Positions 11,138-22,984 of a stretch of DNA of 64,000 nt are shown one piece after another. The notes below the pieces were generated by a model. That model was not told the origin of the DNA. It saw only the letters and a program-made list of their open reading frames with translations, and searched no databases. Both the position numbers and the translations under genes were made by a program. How positions within the stretch are numbered: position 1 is the stretch's first letter; each line of letters starts with the position of its first letter. This stretch comes from Bigelowiella natans CCMP2755 (Eukaryota > Cercozoa > Chlorarachniophyceae): the NCBI GenBank assembly GCA_000320545.1, contig ADNK01001860.1, forward strand, positions 133,501-197,500, given 5' to 3'.

Positions 11138-12411
11138 GGAATCGACCTGGTTTGCAGCTACGGAATGCCAGGACAAGGAGGCTTAGATCTCGTAGCACGG
11201 GAAGTGTTCGGGAAGATTATTGCTAGAGGGAAACTCACCGTGGCGGGTATCATCCCTATGCCGTTGAACTGTAGAATCCTGGAATTCGGCAAAAAGGTAT
11301 TACAGAGTGTTACACGAAAATATGCTATCGAATCGTCATCGATGATTGCACGGCATCTGAACTTTGTATCTACCTCAGGTTGACTTTGCTTCGCTGAAGG
11401 ACTCTTACGAACTTGCCGCCATCCCGAGTGACCAAGCAGCCCCAGCTGCCAAGTTACTCTCGCGCATCCTCAGGAGAAATGTGCAGCCCCTGAGCCACTT
11501 TGCAGCGATAGCATTGCACGCGTCAAATCCCAACATTCATCCCGCACGCCTCTATGGATTGTTTTCCGACCACCGAGAGGGTAAAGTGTATAAGGAGAAT
11601 CCTCTATTCTACGAAACGTTCGATGAGAAGGTACAAGCGGAAAGAGGATTGGGGTGGGGAAAGAAATGAACATGCATGGCTGATCCTTTCATAACTCCAT
11701 TCTCTCATTAACGAGCAGTCCGCCGAGTGGGCTCAAAAGGTGAGCGATGAGAGGATAAAGGTTTGGAGAGAAATCGTACGCAAGATGAAGATTGGTGAAG
11801 TAAATGAAGTGCCTCAGCTTAAGGAATACGTCATGGCCATCTACGGTGACCAGATTCATGACAAGAGCTCGTTGGCTTCGGTTTTCAGCACCAACGACGG
11901 ATTTAAGGGATTTCGCTGTCCGATGAAGCGGGTCGGTGATGGCTGGACTCTTAACTTTCATAACCGATACTTCATAGAAGATATCCCAGAAGGCTTCTGC
12001 GTCTACAAAGGCATTGCTGATTTAGCCGGCGTTAAGACTCCCGTAAGAACATGAAAGAATAGAAAGCAGCGTGGATATTTTCCTTTCATGGAGATCAAAC
12101 CGTATCGCCCATGTCTTTTACCACTTTTTCTCGTTTGTTGCTAAACGGGAGGATACATCATTTTTTTAACATCCAACGCAAGAAAATTACTAGATTTTCG
12201 ATGATGTCTCATTCGTATGCTACTCTTGCGCGGCTCAGGCGATCGACAAGATCCTTGGTTTCTTCCAAAAATTCATGAATTTCGAGTTCATCAAGGATGG
12301 AAAGCTCCAGGGTAGGGATGTTGGGAGAACGAAGGCCCCACAGGCTTTCGGAATTACCACTCTCGATGAGTACATCAATGGAACTTCGCGGATTAGTCAG
12401 AGCAAATTATA
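10450..12411 (+). CDS. Opine (octopine-type) dehydrogenase
   Basis: Predicted cytosolic NAD(P)H-dependent enzyme that condenses pyruvate or another 2-oxo acid with an amino acid to an opine, regenerating NAD+ when oxygen is low. The ATG at 10450 is followed by a Rossmann motif VVGAGNASH (GxGNxSH type). Later exons give YGDEAERLL (from about 10739), KREFSGKPRMISKNP, IIMALPSFAFRSVF (from 10978) and YGMPGQGGLDLVAREVFGK (from 11159). A long C-terminal domain exon (11379-11629) contains the catalytic-region NPNIHPARLYG. Two further exons follow (11721 to about 12042 and 12240-12411), the last ending TLDEYINGTSRISQSKL and TAG. Motif order and length fit the octopine/nopaline dehydrogenase family. 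The amino acid substrate cannot be told from sequence. One intron holds a (CA)n array near 11098-11134. Confidence 0.85.
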
Positions 12412-13063
12412 GCACAGTGCATGGCACGCCATGCCTGCAAGCTAGCATTTAAGCAATATTATAAATGATTAAATATATAACATAGTGTGCGATTAACAAA
12501 GAATCAAGCAAAGGACTAATAATTGCTGCAGTGCGTGCCTTCGTTGTGTAGTTGCACTCGCGGTGGATGAAGGATGCGTAAGGAAATACGAAAGAATCGT
12601 TTCCAAATTTATACTCTTCTAGACTTGCCGCCCGCTAGCCCGCGTCAGCTATAATTTTTTATCAGTCCGGAGCCTGTATTGCAACGCGCATAAGACATGT
12701 ACAAGCTCATGCAGACATGCGTTAAGTAACTAACATGTCTAGATGTGCAAATCATCTAGCCATTGTCACTGCGTATTACTGGTTATGCTTGCTTTGATGA
12801 CAATATTTTAAATGGTCTGCATGCAATGCTTAGAATGTGTCATTTTAAAAAAACACATTAAAAAAAAAGGGTTGCAAAAATGCTACGATTCGTTGCATGC
12901 CACACTACGCTAGTACGATATGCATGCATGCTAGATGTTCACAGGTGAATTTTTTCATCGGTCGCTTTAATTTATGTAATGATTATTGTGTGTGATCAGC
13001 GTAATGATGTTTCTAAGTTCTCATCGCTAGTACTTAAAAGCTTTTCTTATCATGCGCCTAGAG
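12412..13063. other. Tail-to-tail spacer rich in GCATGC/CTAG palindromes
   Basis: Convergent spacer after the opine dehydrogenase. No credible coding region. Repeated short palindromes occur (GCATGC, TGCATGCATGC near 12920, CTAGC), together with AT-rich stretches. Confidence 0.6.
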
Positions 13064-14254
13064 TCACGAGCATAAATCTGCAATTTCAGACCAAAGGGCA
13101 GCTTCTGTAGCTGCTGAGTAGGAAGTAGCAGGTGGCATGTTGTTTGCTCTGCGCGTGCTGCATCCTTTGTCAATTGTGCGTCCATCATTAACTACACCTA
13201 AAGCATCTTCTGCGAAAGAAGGTGTCAAGTTTTTGTTTGTATACTCCTTTTTTGCACATCGCGTCTCAACAGGGGGGGTGCCGGTATCATCGTAGTGCTG
13301 CCATGTGGTTCTTCCATGTTCGCCATCAACATTTCTCCCTTTCTTCTGTACGCTGTTATTATGCGTGCTCATTGATGGCTGCAAGTAATTCCGCGCATCT
13401 TTTGAGTTGGCTGTAGCATGCGCTAGTTTGGGTGCACATAGTAGCCAAGGGTTGTTGATGGATTGCATGTCCTCACGTGATAAAGATCGTATTTGTGAAG
13501 TAAAAGTTTTCATGCTTATGTGCTTGAATTTTTTATAAATTTTGTCCCTACATTGGGATAGTTCATTTTTTGGCATCAATTTTTGCATTCCTAGTGTATC
13601 CATTTGCACCTTGACAATGGCAAGTTTCTTCATTTTAACATCGATGGTGGCGCGCAGGTTTCTACTCATGGGAATGGAACGCGATTTACCAAAAGCTTCA
13701 ACATACATTTTGGCAGTTTCATTGACTTTGTCTGCGAAAGAGCTGTCTTCAGTATACCTCGAAGGATGATAGCGCTTAAATATAATATCATCCTCCCCGC
13801 CTGTAGTATATGAGTCACAGTGCTTCACCTGGCTTCCCTCAGGTATGGTCTCTACTTCATTATTCTTTGTTTCTTCCTCGATATTTTTTGTAGGCCAGTA
13901 ATCTCCTGAGTAGTCAGGATATTCGGGATCGTACTCTTTAAAGTTACTTTTCATTTGAGTTCCCAAGTTGCGTTTGGTCCTCCCCCGTCCTCGTCTTCGT
14001 TTGTTTTGGAGCATGAACAGTGGTGCTGAGAAGTTATATGTTTGAGGAGCTACCTTGTTATTCATTCGCATGCCTGGGTGTATTGCTGAGTAGCCTGTTG
14101 AAGGCGTCATCTTTCGATGAGAAGAGTTCCGGTTATTGTTCGAAGACCTAAATGTACGCTTTCTCCCCCCCCCGTGTTTCCAAGAGTCTATTATGTGAGG
14201 ATGAGAGTTTCCTGTTCTCTGGTGCGGTAATATGGGAGTGAATTTGGCCAACAT
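13064..14254 (-). CDS. Uncharacterised basic protein, single exon
   Basis: An intronless 396-codon frame from ATG at 14254 to the stop at 13064. I do not recognise the product. The N-terminal third is low-complexity and basic (SSNNNRNSSHRK, then RRRGRGRTKRN), suggesting a nuclear or nucleic-acid-associated protein. The middle is moderately charged and helical in character (DKVNETAKMYVEAFGKS through CRDKIYKKFKHISMKTF), and the C-terminus is polar. There is no signal peptide or transmembrane segment. It is divergent from the ankyrin gene at 14627, 372 bp away. Its length and lack of simple repeats argue for a real gene, but no family supports it. Confidence 0.55.
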   Translation of the reverse strand: MLAKFTPILPHQRTGNSHPHIIDSWKHGGGRKRTFRSSNNNRNSSHRKMTPSTGYSAIHPGMRMNNKVAPQTYNFSAPLFMLQNKRRRGRGRTKRNLGTQMKSNFKEYDPEYPDYSGDYWPTKNIEEETKNNEVETIPEGSQVKHCDSYTTGGEDDIIFKRYHPSRYTEDSSFADKVNETAKMYVEAFGKSRSIPMSRNLRATIDVKMKKLAIVKVQMDTLGMQKLMPKNELSQCRDKIYKKFKHISMKTFTSQIRSLSREDMQSINNPWLLCAPKLAHATANSKDARNYLQPSMSTHNNSVQKKGRNVDGEHGRTTWQHYDDTGTPPVETRCAKKEYTNKNLTPSFAEDALGVVNDGRTIDKGCSTRRANNMPPATSYSAATEAALWSEIADLCS

Positions 14255-14626
14255 GTTGTTTGGAGGGACGAACGAGAGTTGATTGCGTTGCAGTTTGAAA
14301 TGTGAGGACAGTCTCTCGATCAGATCGTGGTTAAACGCTGAGAATTCCGGAACGCTTCCTCACCTTTTCCGGAAATGCAAGCATGATTTATGGACTAGAC
14401 AGGCAATTTGCTTGTCGCAGGGACAAAATTCAAGGAGAGCTTGCGGCTTTCAAGCAATCTAGAAGAAATAATTAGCCCTACCTCGGCCCGAGGAGAAGCT
14501 AAAAAGAGTATCCGGATCACATGCGACACACACTCTACCTCGTCGCACAGAGAGATTGTCATCGTTTTCATATAAATGAATGCAGGACATCAGCACGTAG
14601 GAGTTTTTCTAGCAGCGACATAGAAA
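14255..14626. promoter_or_regulatory. Head-to-head intergenic region (probable shared promoter)
   Basis: A 372-bp gap separates two divergent start codons (14254 on the minus strand, 14627 on the plus strand). No TATA-like box stands out. It is called regulatory only because of the gene layout. Confidence 0.35.
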
Positions 14627-15657
14627 ATGGAAACTAAAACAGAGCAGAACCCAGTTGGACAAGCAAGGGCCACGAGAGAACGGAAGAATGCATCAAGGGA
14701 GGAGGAGATCGAAAAGATAAAGAAGCAGATGAGACGGAAGCGGAAGGAGATCAGGGGACGTGAAGTCCCTTCAATAACAACAATACAAAGACGAAGGAGC
14801 GACATCGAAACTGTCCGTCAGATGACGCCACAGAACGGCGTAACAACCTACCAAAATAACCAGAAAGGTTGGTCCTGTGTGCTCCGTATTGCTTCGAATC
14901 ATCCTAAGAAAATGTTTACCTCTTCAGGCCACTCTTCGACATCTCTCCGCGCCAGCTCATTCCCCACTCCTCCGCCGCATCCACTACTCTTGGCACACTT
15001 CAAGCGAGGGCAGAATGATTGCTCGTTAACCCCTGCGAACGTTAACGCACAGCTTCTCCTGGCCTGCGCCCAAGATCAAGTGGCAAAAGCTCGCTATCTC
15101 ATCAACGTAAAATTAAAACACAATTTATATAAGGAATTAAGGGTTGGAGTGGATGTAGTGATGTAACAATAGGAAGGTGAATTACATCTTCCATAGCGTA
15201 ATCGTTTCGATATCCAGGAGGCGCGCGCTGATGCAGGGGCTCGAGATAGAAGCGGTTGGACTCCTTTGGCAACAGCCGTGCAAAGCTGCAGCAGGCGAGT
15301 ATTACGTTACTTGCTTCTAGAAGCACGAGCCAACGTGAATGGAAGGTTTCCCGTCTACGATCCATCAACATCATCGTCGTCTTCATCATCTGACGGTAGT
15401 GGCAACGATGGTGGAGGAGGACGACTGAGGGTACACTTTTCTTGGACCGCCTTAATGTTGGCCGCACGCACGGGCGATGAAGCGTCGGTTCGGCTGCTGA
15501 TTGGAGAAGGGAAGGCAAACATACACTGTTATGACAGCGAGGGCTTCACGCCGGTAAGAGAGGGGGGGGGGCAGCGGGGGAACAGTAGCATGAATATCAG
15601 AACACTAAGTGTATTGGATACGTATTTTTCTTCACGTATTTTTACCTATTTTTTAAG

Positions 15658-15703
<46 letters not shown>

Positions 15704-17472
15704 TTTTCCTCTGTGACTTTCTATTTTCCCGTTTCGAAAACAACTTACTTCACCATTGAGAGCAAAAATCGACAGCATGAATACGCCCTTCTTAGCCCGT
15801 GTGTATGCTATCATTCCCTATCAGCTGATCATCGCATCCCAGCATGGCCGATCCGGTGTAATACGCGATCTACTTCTAGCTGGGTCTGGCATAGAGTCCG
15901 CTGATAAAGGAGGGCACACTGCATTTGCTCATGCGTGTATAAACCACGAATTCGGCGCTGCGCAAGCACTTATCAAGGCAAGGGCGTTGGTTGACTCAAG
16001 GGGGGGGGTAGTTGGAATGACAGCTCTATTGCGCGCCGTGCGGTTCGGTGAGGAAGAGGTGGCACGCTACCTTCTAGATGAAGCTAAGGCAAACGTGCTG
16101 CTCCCAGACCTAAATGGAACCTCACCGGTAGGCAAGCTGCTCTTGTAAAACTTCGTATCGTACCGTCCTGTCCGTTTCATATATGTTATTCCTATTGTTG
16201 TAACCGCATCCATCCATACCTCTTCCGCTTCAAGAACAAACTTTCCTGCTACTTTGCTTACTACCAACAATGACCATCATCATCATCATCATCATCATCA
16301 TCGTCATCGTAAAAACATCATCATGACACAGATGGCCGCAGCGGCGTATCTCGGTAAGGAGAAGCTAATTGAGCTTCTAAGGATCCACAAAGCCAACGTT
16401 GACCAGCAAGACAAGGACGGGCGAACGCCATTTATGCGCGCAACTGAGCAAGGGCACGTGAGCGCTCTAAGAACCCTGCTTAGTCTAAAGGCATCGCCTC
16501 TTTTATGTACAAACAGTGGCAGAAGCTCACTGATGGAGGCTAGCCGGGTAAGAGGAAGGACAGTTAACTACCTTTAATATTGTTACGTATTATGAGAAGT
16601 AGTAGTGCGTGCCATCACATCAGTCATTAAGCAGCAATGGGGAGTCTCCTCTCCTCTCCTCTCTTCTTCTTCCTAACTAACTTCTCACGATACGTATCCT
16701 TCACAGAGAGGCCATCTCTATTGCATGGACTTGCTATTGGTCACGTGTCGCGTCAACGTTAATCGCTGCGACGACGAGGGCCGCACAGCGTTAATGTATG
16801 CGGCGGACGAGGGAAAGACAGCTGCTGTTTGGATCCTACTTGACTTCAAAGCCCGTCTTGATGCTACCACATATAGTGGGAGTCACACGGTGATTGTAGC
16901 AGTGATAGTAGCTTTTGTGCGTGTTGTGCTCCAGGAAATCTGATTGTGTTTGGTGTGTATTGATGAATCTTCTCAGAAATGCATTGTGAATCTCCTCCTC
17001 TCTCCCTCACCTCCTCCTCCTCTCCCTCACATTTATGCTTTTCTAATGCTTTTCTTCCGTCTTACATCACCAGGCGCTAATGCTGGCCGCTAGGAAAGGG
17101 CACGCGGAGGTCAGTGACATTCGTGTGTTGTGCGTGCTGTCGTTGCGAGAGAAATAGAGGAATCCGGAGATATGGGGTGGCCAAGTAGTCTTCTCTCCGC
17201 TTTCAGATGGTTGCTGCTGCTATTGGTATCCTTATGCTAAAGCTGTTCTTGTGGTCACGACGAGCAGGTATCGTCGATCTTGCTCGAGAAACGTGCGAAT
17301 GCCAACGCTCGGTCACTGCAAGGGCACACAGCCCTCCACCTCGCATCTAAACAGGGAGAACTGAGTGTGGTGAAGCTGCTCATCAAAGACGGCCACGCCT
17401 ATTTGAACATCAAGACGAATCATGGGAGAACAGGTAGCAATGGTGGTGATTGATGGTGATGGTAGTGGGTTG

Positions 17473-17512
<40 letters not shown>

Positions 17513-18509
17513 ATTGCTGTTTCAAACCTTTCAAAGCTGTAATCCGAAGACATGGGTGCGCACACGAGGAAAAAATGAGAATTACCGTTGTTCTGCGGCA
17601 CGACTTCATTTTCTTTTTGTGTATTAGCTACTCTAACTTTTTGGTCTTCCTTCCATTCCACCTCCCTCCCCCTCAGCATTGATGTTTGCAGCGAAGCAAA
17701 GAAGAGAGGCTGTGGCAAGGTGAATGTCATCTCCTCTCTTAAGCAAGCTCAATCGTGCACAGCCTGCCCCCCCCCTTACCCTTTCTTTCACCAGGTTTCT
17801 GCTCGACGAAAAGGCGTCAGTAGACGTCATGGCAGACGCGAGTGGCAAAACAGCGCTCATGCATGCCGTGCAGAGCGGATCGTTCGGGATTGTAAGGATG
17901 TTGGCAACCGACTTCAAGGCCAAACTCAGCCTGTTTGATAACAAAGGCCGCTCCGCGTTGACATGTGCTCTTCATATCCTAGCTCAGTGCAGGGCTCGAA
18001 TCACTAGTAGTGGTGGCGGGGGCACAAGAGGGCAGCGGCGGCGACAGCTGCAGCAGCAGAATCTCCAATACGAGATGATAAGAATAGTCTTATTTCTGCT
18101 CGCACACCCGGATACAGTGTCAGGTACAAGCGTGGCCGATACGATTCTTATCAACAACTGCTGCTACTTGCTGCCCAACCGTCGCCGAAGACGTGAGGAG
18201 AGGCGAGAAGCTATCATGAACCTTCTGAAGCTGTTGCTGAGCAGCAGCATCGGAGGGCTCATCGTGGAGTATGATGACCAATGGTACATGCACGCCAAGC
18301 TCTTTGCAACGTATATGAAGCACAAGCAACATCAGCAGCAGCAGCAGCAGGGAGAGAAAGAGGAGGAGGAGGGGGAGAGAGCAGATGTTAGAAAAACGTC
18401 GTCGTCATCGTCATCTTCATCGTCATTCACAAACGTCCCAAGTGCCCCAGCAGCGACAGCAGACATTTCTTCTATTCCTACAAGTAGTTCCATGTACAGC
18501 ACGAATTGA
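14627..18509 (+). CDS. Ankyrin-repeat protein
   Basis: Multi-exon protein of at least ten ankyrin repeats, probably a scaffold for protein-protein contacts. Exons inferred: 14627-15106 (basic coiled N-terminus, many Arg/Lys/Glu), 15218-15553, 15825-16127, 16332-16547, 16707 to about 16889, 17075 to about 17110, 17269-17432, 17677-17720 and about 17795-18509. Recurring repeat cores are visible: GWTPLATAVQSCSRRVLRYLL, WTALMLAARTGDEASVRLLI, GRTPFMRATEQGHVSALRTLL, GRTALMYAADEGKTAAVWILL, GHTALHLASKQGELSVVKLLI and GKTALMHAVQSGSFGIVRML. Introns tend to interrupt repeats near the same point (after the TP or TAL dipeptide), consistent with growth by exon duplication. The C-terminus is low-complexity (poly-Gln, acidic, poly-Ser). 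Introns carry TA, GT and CAT arrays. The partner is unknown. Confidence 0.8.
15660..15697. repeat. (TA)n microsatellite in ankyrin-gene intron
   Basis: An uninterrupted TA run lies between the second and third supported exons. Confidence 0.9.
17475..17511. repeat. (GT)n microsatellite in ankyrin-gene intron
   Basis: A GT run lies about 40 bp downstream of a donor site. Confidence 0.9.
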
Positions 18510-19376
18510 TGGTGTGGAATCTGCTACTAGTTTATAATCATCAAGAATGAGTAAAATAATGGTTTCATTTTGACACGGCACGTTTCCCAGCTAGCGCATG
18601 CACCACACTACATTGGCTCATAACGACAAGCATGCGCGTAACACACAGTGTGGCCACAGAATGGCTGCCAGTAGCGTACTGAAGCTGAACAGGCGATGCA
18701 TGCTAGCATGTACGCTGTGATCGACTGCATGGCTATATGTGTACGTACCTTATCTAGATTATGTGGCGCAAGTTGCAGCAGCTAGGATGTATTTGACAGC
18801 CTCAACGCCTAGACGTGCTTGGCCTAGTTGTGTGCGTGTCCATTTAGCTAGTTAGCCATCATGACAAATGTTGCCATTGTTTTGTTTTCATTGGATTGCA
18901 TACTAGCGAGCTAGCTAGCATGGTGCTGCTTTCAATGACGTGCGCATGTGCGAAACCGTGACATCTAGATTTAAATCTAAAAGATATAAGTTGAGTATAG
19001 AAAGGCTAGTACGTACAACATCTAGGCGTTTAGTAGCAGGTAGATCTAAAGATAGCAGCGTTACTAGGTATTATGTACTTTTAATCCAGGAAAAGGATGT
19101 CTAGAGCATTATTACTTGTATGGAGCTACCACATCATCAGCGGCGCGTAAATGATGAGCTTTCTCAACAAATAATTAATGAACAGCAGCCAACTTCCGGT
19201 TCTCCCTCCTTCGCAATGTTAGCTATACATCTCAGCTGCAAATCCGCTGCTTTCTTTCTGCAGACAGAGGCTCTACATCGTATTGGCCATCGCCGGACAC
19301 ACGTCTCATCAATCCATATCACCGTCGTCATCGTCGTCATCACCATCATGACCATCATAGCTGAAACACCCATCAC
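18510..19376. other. Tail-to-tail spacer rich in CTAGCTAG/GCATGC
   Basis: Convergent spacer of about 870 bp between the ankyrin gene and the XDH-family gene. It is densely sprinkled with CTAG, GCATGC and AGCTAGC words (for example 18580-18930) and has no gene-like frame. Confidence 0.6.
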
Positions 19377-19823
19377 CTACAAGGTGAGCTGTTCGGGGGC
19401 GATACCGCATGCCGTTTGCAGGTCAACTGGAGTGGCGGGAGTGTTAAGGCTCACGTATCCGGTAAGGCCAGCGTCAGCACGCGCTGCGTAGACAGCCTGT
19501 TTAGCGGCGAAAAACACACTAGCACCCAGCTGGTACGGCGGCTCTCCCACCGCCTTTGAACCTAACGTGCTCACCTAGGTAGTTGTTGTAGTAAGTAGTA
19601 GTAGTAGGAGGAGTTATTCGCAGATCGAGACTATCATCATCGAGTTGGTGCAGCTGTGAGACACTGCTCGAGAGGACATCGACGACGGCTAGAATATTGA
19701 TGTTGGTGGTTGGTTTTTGCGGCATGCAGAAGAAGAAGAAGAAGAAGGAGGGGAAGAAACAACAATCTCCCAGTCTCGCGCTGTTCGCTCCACTTTGTTG
19801 TGGCATGTATGTGTATGTGTATA

Positions 19824-19866
<43 letters not shown>

Positions 19867-20377
19867 GCACGCGCGCGTTGTGTTGCGTGCATACATATCA
19901 CCTACCACTGGTGGCAACTACTACCTCCGATAATTACAACTACTACTACTACCAAACTACCTAGTGATATAGATTGTGCACGGCAATAATAATCACTACA
20001 ACATAGTAACTCACTGTGGCGGGGTTGGAGGTCTTCAGAAAGGTGACGTTAAAGATCTGCGGGATGTCGAGGGCAGTGGGGGGCTTGTAGTCCCAGGTTC
20101 CTGCGGTAAGAACTTGCCCAGTTTTCTCACACTGCACGACGGCCTCTGTGAGGTAAAATCCCAGCGATTGAATGAATGCTCCCTCCACCTTCGGTGTTAA
20201 TATACAAAGAAAACAGAAGTCATCATCAAGGACGGGAGAAGGGCTGGATGTGTGGTAGCATTGATTGCTTGGTCACATATCTACAGCGAATAGTACAAAC
20301 TAGACCTAAGGAACCACCAGCAGCGACGTGTACGTCACTCTGCGAAGGTTTCGATTTGGCAGCACGTGCTACTCTAC

Positions 20378-20422
<45 letters not shown>

Positions 20423-21905
20423 GATAGAGAGAGAGAGAATGATGATTGCAACGACAACGACAATGACAGTGATGATGATAATGGTGGTGATGATGATGAT
20501 GATCGCTATGGCGAGAAAAGACGGGTGACACGTACCTGGCCAACATCCACCGATGGATTCAGGCTTTTACCGCAGTCGTAGACAATATCGCAACGAATCA
20601 CCTGATGATCATCATCATGATGATGATCATGAGGATGATGATCACAGTAGTCTTTACACATATAAAATATATCCTCCCCCCTCCCCCCCTGATTATCTAA
20701 CTAGTTTGTCGTTCTTCCTCCCCCTCTTGTTCTTCTTCATCTTGATTCATTCGTCATAAATATCTCACCTGAATCTCCCCAGTCAGAACATCCAGCTCCA
20801 CCTCCGAGCAGCACGCGCAATACACGAAGTAGTCGTACAAAGGGTTGGTCTTCACGCTGCCCGACGGCCCTCCGCCCCAGTAGCCTTGAGCGGAGAGATT
20901 CACCCCATTGCTGAACGCCTGGATAAGTAGCGATTGATTGATTGATTGGTGATTGATTGATTGATCGAATGATTGATGACGCAAAAACTGCAGTAGGAAC
21001 AAAAAAAGATGGGGAAAGATAATGCGGGGAGAAAACATATTCCAACAGCAAAGCTGCTGCTGTTGCTGCTGTTGCCATGCGATGTAGAATGGTCAATATT
21101 GTATCGAAATCGTTGGTTCGTACAACACAGGACAAGGCAGTAGTTAGCTGGTGTCGCATAGTAGTAGTAGTATACCGCATCGATCGCATCCTGCCAGGGC
21201 GTGTCGTTTGTGTGTGTGAGGTACGGCTGAAGCCTCTTGAGCAGTACATCGGCAGCCATTATTGCGGCGTTGACCACCGTCTGAGTACATGTGCAAGTAA
21301 TATTCATATCAGTCACACACACACACACACACACACACAGAGAGAGAGACGCACGCACACGCACACATACACGCACACGCATACACGTAAGATCTGGCGG
21401 TTTTGAAGTCAGTTATTTGTTTATATATCGTGTTCTTACTACTACTACTACTACTACAACTACTACTACAACCTCTGATGTTCCTGAGCCCCCTGTGACC
21501 GTGGAATTCGGTATAGTTTCCGTGGAGTTGTGCTGGATCACGATCATGGAAAGGGGCACCGAAAGACGATACGCGACAGCCTGCGCTACTTTGGTATTGA
21601 TTCCCTGGCCGAGCTCCACACCGCTGTGAGCAACACAGATTGTACCATCCTCCGCAAGCACGTTGATGTTAACACCCATTATGTACCCTCTCTGCGTGAT
21701 TCCGTACCTGACCATTCGTGGGGGGTGAGGAGGAGGAGGAGGAGGAGGAGGAGGAGGAGGAGGAGGAGAGAAAAGAGGAAGGGGTAAGACGTGAGACAGG
21801 AGCAGAAGATGTGCGTTCATTTTTTGTGAGAACCATCATCATCATTATCAGCAGCAGCTGCAGTAGCATTATTAGCATTATCGTGATGCCGTCATCATTG
21901 TAGAA

Positions 21906-21936
<31 letters not shown>

Positions 21937-22942
21937 GACGCACGCACACGCACACATACACGCACACGCATACACGTAAGATCTGGCGGTTTTGAAGTCA
22001 GTTAGTGTAAATTACTTGACGGGAGTCATATAGATTCCACGCTTTCGCCATCGATTGGCCTTGTTGAACGCGGCTACGGCAGCGGTGCGCTTAACGAACT
22101 CTGCTTGCGTCTTCAGAGCTTCCCACACCTATTTTAGTAAACAAAAGAAAAGGAGGGGGGGTACATATTTTTGGAGCATGAGCATGGTGAGGCAAACATT
22201 TGTGTTATCACTGCTGCATCTTTTTCGTCGCCGTGCCATCGAATTTTTCATCATCATCATCATCATGGTCATTGTTTATCGATACGTTTTGCAGTTGGTT
22301 GTAAGCGAGAGGGTCGCCGATGGGCGTGGTCTGCTTGCCGTCCTCAGCGTAGAAGTTCATCTCTCGCACCTGTGACAAGTAATGGCAATGGTGATGACGA
22401 AGACGATGATGATGATGATGGTGATGATGATGGCTGATGAAGATACATGATCATGTGCTGAATAGCAGCAGCAGCAGCAGCATCAAGCACTTGATTCTCT
22501 GAAACAACACCCACCTTATTCGGAGGGAGCTTGGTCTCGTAGGCGACGCGATCGATGACATTTTCCATCATGAATACTCCTGAGCATACCCCAGGAGAGC
22601 GCATGTCCGTGTTGGTGATGGTGTTGGTTTTCAATGCGGCTGCGGTAGTGCGGTAGTTGGGAATGAAGTAGGCGTTGTCCATCATCGTCTGCATCATGTC
22701 GAGAAGACCGAACGTGTCGTCGATGGTGTATCCAGCTGCGGAAAGAGGGGGAGGAGGAGGAAGAAGAAAAGCGCGACAACCAGAAATGGAGGGGGGGATG
22801 AGTGGGGGGGGGGAGCTACAGATTTGCATCGACCAAAATTGAACAAAAGAAGCTATTATTCAAGGGAGGACACGGAAACGATGATGATTGGAAAAAGGTA
22901 ATAGGGTAGATGATGATGATGATGATGATGATAGACATACTT

Positions 22943-22984
<42 letters not shown>

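Noticed and set aside
19637-19989. Overlapping HTHTHT and CVCVCV frames
   Set aside because: All are readings of a GT/CA microsatellite in an XDH-family intron.
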